Origin: Hexactinellida sp. DTS-2022
Taxonomy: Eukaryota; Porifera; Hexactinellida
DNA length: 64,000 nt
Assembly (NCBI GenBank): GCA_028753945.1
Contig: JAPNXP010000010.1
Location: 4,839,042 to 4,903,041 of the forward strand
Direction of reading: 5' to 3'
The position numbers were made by a program, and so were the translations under genes. The stretch's first letter is position 1. Every line of letters begins with the position of its first letter. Below, piece after piece: positions 27,949-39,260 of the stretch. The notes beneath the pieces are model-generated. The model was given only the letters and a program-made list of their open reading frames with translations. It had not been told where the DNA came from and did not search any database.

Positions 27949-28661
27949 TTAGTAGGGCAGCTTAAGCCCATATTTTGGATGGATGTGGACATCCCGGACC
28001 AAAGCACCAAATTTTTTCCACGTGGAGACCATTGCTTGGGCAGTAGATTTTTGGTAGGATCCACTTCCGACGGATCATTATGACCTCCATCATGCATTTT
28101 CAAAATAGTCACTTTAATATTATTCGGTAAAAGTCCGCATTCACGAACTCATGTCAAATTACTTCGTATAAGGTTATTATATACATAGTCGTTATCAGAA
28201 CAGTGTGCGCTGTCGAAAGATGGGTCGCTCGGCAGGGTTGCTATCATTTTTGAGAATGGAATGTTCAACATTCCACCGTTGTCAAGGAAACCTTTTTAAT
28301 ATAATATGGTCATGTGACCCCTCTAATTAACGGAAATTCCATGCTGATTACGAATATCCTATTTCCTGATTGGATTAAATATCACTTAAAGAGTTATATT
28401 ACATTTAGTGGTTAATGATTAGCTACTAAAAGTAATAAAGTGAGAATTGTGTGAAGACTGTAATGGTATACTAAAATTATGGTTCGTACAATGTCACTAA
28501 GAATAGTGCTTCTCACAGTTACAACTACAAAATTCTGTGAATTTCCTACGCGCTTTTCTGCACGCGCATCTACCGCCACAGTCACTTCTACTCTTGAAGC
28601 TACATTTACTAATTCACTGCATGCCTTTGAAGCCACAGATAAACTGTTCCATACAGGAACG

Positions 28662-28823
28662 CAGTGATTTTTTAAAGGATTTGATTAGAGGGCCCTACCA
28701 ACAATTAGAGGCCCTCACTCTACATTTCATGATATTGAGTACTTAGCACGTCAAAAATTAGAGGCCCATTGAGAAAAATTAGAAGCCCATTTTGGGCCTC
28801 TAATTTGTCTTAAAAAAACACTG
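28662..28823. mobile_element. hAT-like MITE
   Basis: Ends CAGTGATTTTTTAA and TTAAAAAAACACTG; flanks CAGGAACG and CAGGAACC (7 of 8). Inside are inverted AATTAGAGGCCC / GGGCCTCTAATT words. It shares its right target copy with the next element. Confidence 0.75.
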
Positions 28824-28831
28824 CAGGAACC

Positions 28832-29440
28832 CATAGGCGCCGATCTTTGTAGGAGTGAGGTATTTCCTGGGGGGGGGGACAAATTTGGGACCAATTTTTT
28901 ATACCTTGGCAGCCAAAGGTCGAAGGTTGATTAGAAAGGTCAATTCGTTCCAAGTCGAGCGACTTGAGCATTCGGAGGCTAATGATGCTAGTACTACTAA
29001 TGGTTTAAACAAATATAGTACATTAAATTTACAAACTTACCTGGCATGGCTAATCCTTCACTCAACAGGAGCATATCAACGACCTGGGGGATCCTGACTT
29101 CCCAGAGCCCACCATGATAGGTACATTTACGCGTATGGTAGTATATATAATCTTATATACAATCTTAATTTTCAAATTGAAAATAGAAGCTAGTATTCGA
29201 TGTCACTTTGTGAAATCGAATAGCTTCTATTATAAATTTCATAACAATTACAGATGATATTAATATATTTTCTTTTGCACGAACATAATTGCACAATTTA
29301 TATACTGAGCGCATTAAATTTTAATAAATTTAGTCTACATTCCCCCAGTGGACCCCCCCAGTGTACCCCCCCAGACCCCCCCAGCCTTCCGACCTGGGGG
29401 GGTCCAGACCCCCCCCAGAACCCCAACATCGGCGCCTATG
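28832..29440. mobile_element. hAT-like element (CATAGGCGCCGAT ends)
   Basis: Ends CATAGGCGCCGAT and ATCGGCGCCTATG, flanked exactly by CAGGAACC at 28824-28831 and 29441-29448. It contains long C- and G-runs. It was inserted into, or next to, the target copy left by the MITE at 28662. Confidence 0.8.
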
Positions 29441-29449
29441 CAGGAACCC

Positions 29450-29680
29450 ATGATTGGGTTTTATCATCAAGACCGGACCGACCGATCTCATGTCGGTTTG
29501 GTCGGCTTATTTTCAAGTGCGGTCTGGACCGGTCTATTTCCAATCCAATATTTTGATCATACGGTCTGGACCGGTCCTGACTGTCCAGAAAAAAATCATG
29601 ATTGTCCGGTCCGGTCCATGAAATTTCCGGATCGCTGCATCTCTGGTCCAGCCCCAACCTTCTGGAGTAGGTACCCGTTC
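29450..29680. repeat. Repeats of GGTCTGGACCGGTC
   Basis: GACCGGACCGACCGATC, GGTCTGGACCGGTC (twice) and GGTCCGGTCC words stand in a row. Most are self-complementary. It may be a MITE; ends not determined. Confidence 0.4.
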
Positions 29681-29689
29681 AATTTGCTA

Positions 29690-30440
29690 ACTAGTGCACC
29701 ATATTCCAGACTGATATGCAACTCGTTTTGATTGTTGTAGTAGTACAGCCAGGTAAGCGGTAGTCTCTCCATTGTTTTCTCCTGATAAAACATTTCTTTT
29801 CTTGCTTCATCCACATACTACAAATTACTTGCTTTATCATAAAGAATAAAGTGAAGCGTTCCACCAGCTAGAAATGCTGAACATCGGATTCTTCTTTTGT
29901 TTAAGGGTTGAGTGCCATGTAGTAAAGGCAACGGTCACATCATGATAACAGTTCCATGCATCCCATGCTGACTTCTTGCCTCTCCCAAAGAATGCAGATG
30001 TAGTATCACATCCCGTGAAACAATGGAAAACAGGAAGGGCCAGAGATTTCTCCCTTCCTAGTTCTTCGTAGATTGCATTGATATTATAGTATGTAAAAGT
30101 TCTTTCCTGTACCAAAGCTAACCCAAATGTTCACATCTTTGCTTATGGTAATCAAGTAGTATAACTTTCCAACAAGGATCACCAATACTACATCCGTATC
30201 AATTGTGCGCACTAGACACTTGGTACAGCTATTGAGAAGGGCATTTTGTAAATGGATCAGCAGTCTGGTGTCATCTTCCCCATGATCACATCGTGCAATA
30301 GAACGATCAAATCCTCGAAGAATAGCTGTGGCACAAGTCGTGATGATTATTTATTTGCCTCCGAGACAATTCACATTGGCAATCTTGTTGGAAAGAAATG
30401 CAAACAGTTCTTGTTTATTAGTTGGATCACGTTAAGAAAT
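29690..30440 (-). pseudogene. Remnant of a gene with the EEDTR / RTIDTDVV / HCFTGCDTTSAF motifs
   Basis: On the minus strand the order GEDDTRLLIHLQNALLN, CLVRTIDTDVVLVIL, NIWVSFG, then ALPVFHCFTGCDTTSAFFGR, GKKSAWDAW and a C-terminal VDEARKEMFYQEK is visible, interrupted by frameshifts and a short gap near 30115. This set of motifs recurs in long, unnamed animal proteins that I recall from cnidarians and fishes and that seem to travel with repeats. The Asp-rich motifs resemble a PIN/FEN-like nuclease fold, which is inference. I give no function. Confidence 0.6.
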
Positions 30441-30499
30441 CAGCCCAATTTCTTGGGAGCTTATTCTTACTTGCAACCTTTCTCCGAATACCGTTACCT

Positions 30500-30715
30500 C
30501 AAGGTTGAAACCGAATACTGATCTATTTGGTTGAACCGAATATTATTTGCCGAATAGTTGATATTTGGTTGAAAGACCTGATATCAGTATTCGTATTCGG
30601 TTACTCAACCAAATATCAGTATTCGTATTTGGTTACTCAACCGAATATCAGTATTCGTATTCGGTAGGGCAACTATTCATGAATACTGATATTGGTTCGA
30701 GAGGTTTCAACCTTG
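30500..30715. mobile_element. hAT-like MITE (CAAGGTTGAAAC family), copy 2
   Basis: Ends CAAGGTTGAAACC and GGTTTCAACCTTG are perfect inverses. The body repeats ATCAGTATTCGTATTCGG three times. It is the inverted relative of 10151-10346. No target duplication is evident here. Confidence 0.65.
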
Positions 30716-31255
30716 CTTTTCCACTCTTTTCTCTAGCAGATTCTTTGGTGCTCCTGGGAACCACCAAATGTAATATAACTTTTAAAGTGATACTTAATCC
30801 AATCAGGAAATAGGATATTCGTAATCAGCATGGAATTTCCGTTAATTAGAGGGGTCACATGACCATATTAGATTAAAAAAGTTTCCTTAACAACGGTGGA
30901 ATGTTGAACATTCCATTCTCAAAAATGATAGCAACCCTATCGAGTGACCCATCTTTCGACAGCGCACACTGTTCTGATAACGACTATGTAGTATATAATA
31001 ACCTTATACGAAGTAATTTGACATGAGTAAGTGAATGCGGACTTTTGTCCGAAAAATATTAAAGTGACTATTTTGAAAATGCATGATGGAGGTCATAATG
31101 ATCCGGCGGAAGTGGATCCTACCAAAAATCGAGTGCCCAAGCAATGGTCTGTACGTGGAAAAAATTTGGTGCTTTGGTCCGGGATGTGCACATTCATTAG
31201 CTAATCTGCCCTACTAACAACAGTTGAATTGGATACATTATACTCACTCATTCAG

Positions 31256-31587
31256 CAGGCATGGGGCCCAGCCCCAAAGGGCTTAAGCCCTTTGGACTTA
31301 AGCCCATTTTTGAGAGGGCTTAAATCCGGATTTAAGTCCTCCTTTAATAAAAGGGCTTAAGTCCGGACTTGGACTTAAGCCCTTTATAGATGAGCTTCAA
31401 GCCCTTTTTCAAGCTCTTTTCAAGGCACTTATTCAATAAAATACGGTATGGATTACTAAATAATAGAGTAGAAGACTTAAGTTCGGACTTAAACCCTTTA
31501 TTAAGGGCTTGAGCTTGGACTTAAGCCCTTCTGATTAGGGATGGGCTTGGACTTAAGCCCTTTTGAAAGGGCTTGACCCCATGTCTG
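31256..31587. mobile_element. hAT-like MITE (CAGRCATGGGG ends)
   Basis: Ends CAGGCATGGGGCCCAGCCC and GGGCTTGACCCCATGTCTG. Nearly the whole body is made of AAGGGCTTAAGTCCGGACTT-type words in both orientations, so the element folds on itself in many ways. No target duplication is seen. Confidence 0.55.
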
Positions 31588-33959
31588 AATTTTACTCAGG
31601 TAATAGTCCGATATCTCATAGAGTTGATTAAATGTTCAATATCCCTTAAAGTTGTATCTAAAAATCCAAAATTGCAGCCTGTGCCGACGCATGTTCCTTT
31701 GGTGGCACTATATTTTGTTGGTTGTTTATTGATAGTGCCTCCAAAGGAACATGCTGTCGGCGCAGGCTGCAATTTTGGATTTTTTTTCGCCAAGTCATCA
31801 ACGCCCAAGGTGTGAAGAAGCATTTGTTAATTGGTCCGAGTCACAAGGAACGGTAGATAAATTTTAAGTTTGTTTCTATCTTAAACCATCTTGAGTTTGA
31901 TGCCATTCATTCATTATGTATTGATACTAAATTATATTATTAGTTATTTATATTAGCATTGTTATACACGGTTGAGTTGAATTAAGTCAACAAATTCCTT
32001 ATATTATATTATTTTATTTAACCCATTGTATGGTAAATTAAATAGAAGCCAGCTGCAATTTATAAGTTAAATCAATTTAATTATCGCAAGTTGAATCAAT
32101 AGAGTAAGATTTAACAAGTTAAATCAATATAATTATTACAAGTTGAAACAATGGAATTAGATTTAAGAGTTATACTGAAACTGAAGTGTGAGTAAACAAA
32201 GAAATTTCAACCCCCATTTATGGCAGAAATAAAACTCTTTATTGAAAGTTTTCTTCTCCCATCAGACGCAGAATTTTATGGTGAATCCAAATGTGAAATA
32301 AAATTTGGGGGTTTAGTAAAACATATTTTGTGTTATGGACCAGACAAATTTTGAAAGGTGTTAAAGATGTGTCAAAAATTTGTTAATCAAAAATCGTAAC
32401 CCCAGGTGCAAATTAGACGGTCCCATCGCACCTACATGCCAAGTTTCAGCCCATCAACTATAAAGCTCAGGCCAGGGCACCGTCTACGGAGAAAAAAATA
32501 ATAATAATAAAAATAATAAAAAATCCAAAATTGCAGCCTGTGCCGACGCATGTTCCTTTGGTGGCACTATATTTTGTTGGTTGTTGATTTATAGTGCCTC
32601 CAAAAGAACATGCTGTCGGCGCAGGCTGCAATTTTGGATTTTTTTTTCGCCATGTCATCATCACTATGAAGGTGTTAAATTATTTCAAAAAGGTGTTACA
32701 GAAGGCATCGACCCTTAGAGTGGTGGAAGTTTCCATTTAGTTCATATAATTTTAGAGATATTCAAGTTTGAGTAGAATATAATAGCTGATGACTCAGCAT
32801 TTTTTGTGTGTGTTGGGTCAATACCCAACATCAACTAACCCATTTTAAATATCGAATTAACAAAATTGTAAAAATACATTTTTTTGACGATGTCATAATC
32901 ACCTCAAGGTGTCAAGACCCACTTGTATAGGTGGTACCTGGCATAAGGACCAATTGATAAATTGAAAGTTTGTTTCTATCTTGTATCATCTCTGAGATTA
33001 ATGAAATTTATCTAATTAGTATAAATATTTAATTTATTAATTTATTATTTAACACCATTATTATATACAGCAAAATAAATTAAGTTCAATTATTTGCAAT
33101 TATTATTAATTTAAATTGAATTTCACTATAATATTTGAATTCCACGCACTCGATAACCCCAATAATCTATTTGGAACCGTCTATAAGTTAAATACAAAAT
33201 GAATTAATTATAATTAATTAAGTCAGTCATTAATTGTGCAAGAATATTCTCGCCGAAATAAATATAATCACTTAATCTGTCGTTGTTGTGGAATGTAAAA
33301 TCTTAACGGTTCTATCATAAACCATCTTTAGTTTAATGCCATTCATTCATTATGTATTGATAATAAATTATATTATTAGTTATTTATTTTAGCAATGTTA
33401 TCCATGGTTGGTTGAGTTGAGTCAACAAATTCCTTATATTATATTATTTAATTTAATCAATTGTATAGTAATACTAAAATTAAATAGAAGCCAGCTGGAA
33501 TTTATAAGTTAAATCATAGCCTACTCTATATATGGCCTGACAGTAGATATACCAGGGATGCACAAGAAGATGGGAAATTTTAATTTTTTAATGTTTTCTA
33601 TATTGAACTACGAAGTTCTTTATGGGTCTCTAGGTCGTAAACATAACTCAGCAGTGCTAGCCCGTGATTAATATTAGCTGTAATGAGAACGGTGATTGGA
33701 TTTTCATAATTTAATAGTAATAATAAACACAAACAGTACAATTTCTAATATTAATATACAGTAAATAATACACAATTATTTGCTTTCTTTCCTCTCTCCT
33801 CTTTCTCTCTCTGGCTCTAGCAGTGACATACGACACACTTAACTACATAATAGAAATAAGAATAACAGAGTAATACAAATCATGGTAAATACAAATAAGT
33901 AGACACATAATTAAGAGAATTTCTTAAATTTACGCTTTCTATACTTTTTGAAAGAACCA

Positions 33960-36255
33960 GCGAGTTATAATTCTTAACTTTGTTTGCAATAAAGCAATTC
34001 GCTGCAGTAAAGACGAGATTCGATAAGATGTTCCAACTAAACACACCACAGCTAATTCAAGTAGACTTTCAAATACTTGGATCACGATTATCACTATCTT
34101 CCGAATACATCAACGTGAGTTCAACTAGTAATAAATATTCTAGAAGGTCCACTTACAAGCTTCGCCATCAGCTCTTTATTGTTTTCGATGGCACTAAAGG
34201 TCTTCCATATAACAAATATGGAATTCAAAACTGGCTCAGATGGATATTTAAGTCCGCCACGGTCCGTTAGCTGCAGAAGTTTATACTAGGAGTCCAGGGC
34301 CCGTATTCACTAAGATTACTTAGTACTTAAGTACTAAGTATATACTTAAGTACTAAGTACGTACTTAGTTAAGTACATACTTAAGTCGTATTCACTAAGA
34401 AATATTGTTGTACTTAAGTACATACTTAACTAAGTACGTACTTAAGTACGAAATTGAATTATATTTATTGAATTATATTTAATAGCATAGCATATTAGTG
34501 TATGGAATGCTATTGTAATAGCTTGCTGTATTCTTTTAACTTTAAAAAGAATATTCTCAATGAAGTTCCTGTGATTTTTGTGCTTGAGAAAAATCAGACT
34601 TTTAGAAAACAACAACCAATTGTAATAAATGTTGAAAATAGAATCATAAACTTCCCCTAAAGTAAAGCAAGTACTACTAGAAATCTAATACAATGTTCTA
34701 ATTAAACACCAACGTCTAAAGAGTCAATAAAAGAAAATTCTTATAAGTTAAGTCAACTTAGTAGGTTACTTAAGTTTTGTACTTAAGTATGTACTTAAGT
34801 ACACACTTAAATCTTAGTGAATACCAATCTTAGTGAATACAACTTAAGTACATACTTAGTAATTAAGTACTAAGTACGTACTTAAGTACGCACTTAACTT
34901 CTTAGTGAATACGGGCCCAGGTCTAAATCAAGTAGAAATTCTTTATCAACTGTTAGCATATGTACAGACATGACACGGTTTTGTTCGTTCAGGTACTGAT
35001 GGACAGTATAGCCTGCAATAAAGTCTAATGATTGAAGCAACTGTGAACCACAATCAATTGTTGATAAATCATTAATCGCATCAAGAAATGGCTCCAAATT
35101 GAACTCACCATCAGTTGTGGAATACGCTATACGTAGAAGAAATGACTTAACAAATGACTGAATACATAGATTGAAAGGAAGTGTCTTGTTGGTCAGCAAA
35201 TATGTTTCATTATGCTAGAAAGTTTAAGTCGACGCTCGGTTCAAGGATTTGAAGATAGGAGATGTGATAATTAGAACCCGACATCATACGGTATAGACCG
35301 AAATGGTCCAAGGGATCCGTCTGTAGAAAGGAGGACAAGACAACAGATATGTAAAGCCACAAGATTGAGTCAAATGATTGGTAATTTGTGGTAAGGTAAT
35401 ACAAGCATGTCTAAAGCTGGTGTAAGTTGTTTACTCAGTTTGCCAAATTTTTCTGGTAAAGTTTGCCAAGCATCTAACCAAAACTACCTGAGTCAAAAAT
35501 AGAAATCGCTCGTCATTAAAAGTCAAAGGTCTAGAGAAATTATCGTTCAAACGTATTCCTTTAAATGGTGTGTTAAAGCAAGTTCCTGCAAAACAGATTC
35601 AATTTCTCGGATGTCACTAATTGCAGCAATGGAAACGGATATACTCTGTCTATTAAAATAGGCTGAGGTGGATAAATAAGCATTGATTTCAAGGTACAAA
35701 TCTACTGAGATATTTTGTCAGCCATTTTAGCGAGAACAAACGTTGTGTTGCTTTCATTACGGAACCACACCAACCAACTATAAGGTAAAGAAATCAAGGT
35801 TAACTTATCTTTCAAGTCCTGTGGAGAGTTGACCACAAACTTCTCTTTCTCTTGACTCTCGGATCTCAAGCTGAGTTGTAGTGTTTGGTTCATCAATTCT
35901 TCCTCTTTTGCATCGTATGAGAAGCGATTCCGTTTGTAAGGTTTGGATGAGTAATATGCTGGGCAGCAGGGCAGTAAACTTGGTACAGCGCCTTCCTTCA
36001 GCTTTGGATTTGCCCGCGGTACTTCAGTAAAAGTACCATCTCCTCTTTGGACTTGGAAAGTGTAGTCTATGTTTTCTTTCTGAAAATGGTTGATACATAC
36101 ATAGACCACCTTCAGGTCACCGATATCCTCGCGACGAAGAGCGCATGTCCAGGCATGATTCAGGGTTGGTGGATTTTGAGGCATCTTGAACACAAGGAAC
36201 ATGGTCATCAGGGTTGTAGTTGTTCTTGCATCCGGGAACAGAACACGAGTTAGGC
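33960..36255 (-). pseudogene. THAP-domain P-type transposase, copy 2, internally deleted
   Basis: From ATG at 36255 it reads MPNSCSVPGCKNNYNPDDHV (THAP start); a frameshift follows within 20 codons, and the domain resumes as VFKMPQNPPTLNHAW...VVYVCINHF...AVPSLLP. Between about 35400 and 35700 the core with the first two catalytic Asp residues is missing. DPLDHFGLYRMMSG (Glu block changed to Asp-His and shortened) and the C-terminal DRGGLKYPSEPVLNSI near 34250 remain, split by a foldback at 34294-34921. Not functional. Confidence 0.8.
34294..34921. mobile_element. Foldback element inside the copy 2 transposase
   Basis: Ends GGGCCCGTATTCACTAAG and CTTAGTGAATACGGGCCC are perfect inverses. Towards the middle come many TACTTAAGTACTAAGTACGT words in both orientations. 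It interrupts the transposase between the C-terminal DRGGLKYP block and the LDLGPYSL block. No clear target duplication; class uncertain. Confidence 0.7.
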
Positions 36256-37580
36256 ATGAATAGAAGCTAATATGAATAAAATACCAAAGCGAAATTAAAA
36301 GGATGAGATTTTACGTCAATAGAAGAGTTTGGAATAAAATCTGATCAATAATTGTATATATTTCAAGAATATTTCTAATTAATGTGGTTGATTATGATTA
36401 TTATTTTTGAAATTAAATATTGTGGTTGGATAAATATTACCATCTTGTCCTTCATCCTTGGTCCACATTTTCTAGGTTACTGTCAGGCCATATATAGAGT
36501 AGGCTATGGTTAAATCAATATAATTATCGCAAGTTGAATCACTAGAGTAGGATTTAACAAGTTAAATCAATATAATTATTACAAGTTGAAACAATAGAAT
36601 TAGATTTAACACTTTACTGAAATTGAAGTGTCAGTAAACAAAGAAATTTCAACCCCCATTTATGGCAGAAATTGACCCCTTTATTGAAAGATTTCTTCTC
36701 CCATCAGACGCAGAATTTTATGGCGAATCCAAATGTGGAATAAAATTTTGGGGTTTAGTAAAACATTTTTTGAGTTATGGACCAGACAAATTTTGAAAGG
36801 TGTTAAAGATGTGTCAAAAATTTGTTAATACAAAATCGTAACCCCAGGTGCAAATTAGACGTCGACTCCGAATCTACATGCCAAGTTTCAGCCCTCTATG
36901 TATACAGGTGTGGCCAGGGCACCTGCTACGGAGAAATAATAATAATAATAAAAAATATAGTGCCACCAAAGGAACATGCGTCGGCACAGTCTGCAATTTT
37001 GGATTTTATTTTAGCAATGTTATCCACGGTGAGTTGAGTTGAGTCAACAAATTCCTTGTATTATATTATTTAATTTAATCCATTGTATAGTAATACTAGA
37101 ATTAAATAGAAGCCAGCTGGAATTTATAAGCTAAATCAATATAATTATCGCAAGTTGAATCACTAGAGTAGGATTTAACAAATTAAATCAATATAATTAT
37201 TACAAGTCGAAACAATGGAATTAGATTTCACAGTTTTATTGAAATTGAAGTGTGAGTAAACAAAGAGATTTAAACCCCCATTAATGGCAGAAATTAAACC
37301 AATTTTAACAAATATTCTTCTCCCATCAGACGCAGAATTTTATGGCGAATCCAAATGTGGAATAAAATTTTGGGGTTTAGTAAAAGATTTTTTGAGTTAT
37401 GGACCAGACAAATTTTGAAAGGTGTTAAAGATGTGTCAAAAATTTGTTAATACAAAATCGTAACCCCAGGTGCAAATTAGACGTCGACTCCGAATCTACA
37501 TGCCAAGTTTCAGCCCTCTATGTATATAGGTGTGCCCAGGGCACCGTCTACGGAGAAAGAATAATAATAATATACATAAA

Positions 37581-39260
37581 GGCAGTAAGATTAGAACTGG
37601 GCCACTATACTATAGTATGGTCGGCACAGTAAAAAAAAAATCCAAAATTGCATCCTGTGCCGACGCATGTTCCTTGGGTGGCACTATATTTTGTTGGTGG
37701 TTTATTGATAGTGCCTCCAATGGAACATGCTGTCGGCACAGGATGCAATTTTGGATTTTTTTTTCGCCAAGTCATCATCACTATAAAGGTGTTAAATCAT
37801 TTCAAAAAGGTGTTACAGAAGGCATCGACCCTTAGAGTGGTGGAAGTTTCGTTTTAGTTCACTTCCTTTTAGCGATATTCAAGTTTGAGTAGAATAAAAC
37901 AACTGATGACTCAGCATTTTTTATGTGAGTGTTGGGTCATCACCCAACATGAACTAACCCATTTTTAATATCGAATTAACAAAATTGTAAAAACACATTT
38001 TTTTCCGCCATGTCATCATCACTATAAAGGTGTTAAATCATTTCAAAAAGGTGTTTCAGAAGGCCACGACCCTTAGAGTGGTGGAAGTTTCCATTTTGCT
38101 CACTTCGTTCCAAATATATTCAAGTTTCAGTAGAATATAATAAGTGATGAGTCAACATTTTTTATGTGCATGTTGGGTGATCACCCAACTCCAACCAACC
38201 CATGCGAATTATTTAATTCACAAAATTGTAAAAATACATTTTTTTGACGATGTCATCATCAACTCAAGGTGTCAAGATTTACTTGTATAGGTGGTACGTG
38301 CCATAAGGACCAATTGATAAATTTAAAGTTTGTTTCTATCTTATATCATTTCTGAGATTAATGAAATTTAGATAATTAGTATAAATATTTAATTAATCTA
38401 TTTATAATTTAACACCAATATTATGTACATCAAAATAAATTAAGTTCCATTATTTGCAATAATTATTAATCTAAATTGAATTTCACTATCATATTTGAAT
38501 TCAGCGCACTCGATAACCCCAATAATCTATTTGGAACCATCTCTATACGTTAAACACAGAGCGAATTAATTAGAATTAAATATGTCATGTATCCATTGTT
38601 CAAGAATATTCTAAGCAGAAATAAATATAATCACATAATCTGTCGTTGTTATGGAATGTAGAATCTTAGTTTTCAATTGGAAAATAGAAGCCTACTCGAT
38701 CTCACAAGTTGAATCAATATAATAATAACGATTGAAACAATAGAATTAGATTTAACACTTTCAATTGAACTGAAGTGTTAGTAAACAAAGGAAACTTGCA
38801 ACTCAATTGTGGCACAAACAAAGTACAATTTGAAAATTCGTGCACTGTGAAAAGGTGTAGAATTTAATTCTCTATCGAATGCATATAAATTTAATTTTCG
38901 GGTACTATTTATTGTTCCTGTTTCAATATTAAACAGGTGCAAAAATGTGTCCAAAAAAATGTAATAAAAAATCGTGACCCCAGGTGCACATCTGTAACCC
39001 ATGAGACACCTGTCCTGAAAATTTCAGTTCTTAGTAATTACAACTCTGTTCTGTGGAGACAATACGGACCAATAATAATAACCAAGGCAGTAAGATTAGA
39101 ACTGGGCCACTATACTATAGTATAGTCGGCACAGTAATAATAATATACCAAAGCACTAAGACCAATACTGGGCCACTATACTATAGTATAGTCGGCACAG
39201 TAAAAAGGCAGTGATTCCAATACTGGGCCACTATACTATAGTATAGTCGGCACAGTAATA
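37581..39260 (+). repeat. Isolated 51-bp palindromic modules
   Basis: Copies near 37581, 39085, 39147 and 39207. Each has GGCAGT, a spacer (GATTCCAATA or AAGATTAGAA), CTGGGCC, the perfect palindrome ACTATACTATAGTATAGT and CGGCACAGTA. They precede a large foldback or stand in its place. Confidence 0.75.

Larger units (their letters stand above)
27949..31217. mobile_element. 3.3-kb element with about 460-bp inverted ends
   Basis: Arms 27949-28411 and 30762-31217 are inverses throughout, from TTAGTAGGGCAG / CTGCCCTACTAA at the outside, through AGGGGTCACATGACC, to ACATTTAGTGG at the inside, roughly 90% identical by eye. The interior holds a decayed minus-strand gene (29690-30440) and later insertions. 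No clear target duplication was found. A diverged homologue of the arm lies upstream of the GPCR gene (3240-3480). Class unknown. Confidence 0.6.
33515..36508 (-). mobile_element. P-element-like transposon, copy 2, complete ends
   Basis: 2,994 bp. The 31-bp ends 33515-33545 and 36478-36508 are perfect inverses beginning CATAGCCTACTC. GTTAAAT stands on both sides (33508-33514, 36509-36515). Other units of the host array contain the uninterrupted target (AAGTTAAATCAATATAATT), which proves insertion with a 7-bp duplication. Length and 31-bp ends resemble the Drosophila P element. The gene inside is defective. Confidence 0.9.

Noticed and set aside
27949-31217. LTR retrotransposon
   Set aside because: The terminal repeats are inverted, not direct, and no reverse transcriptase is present.
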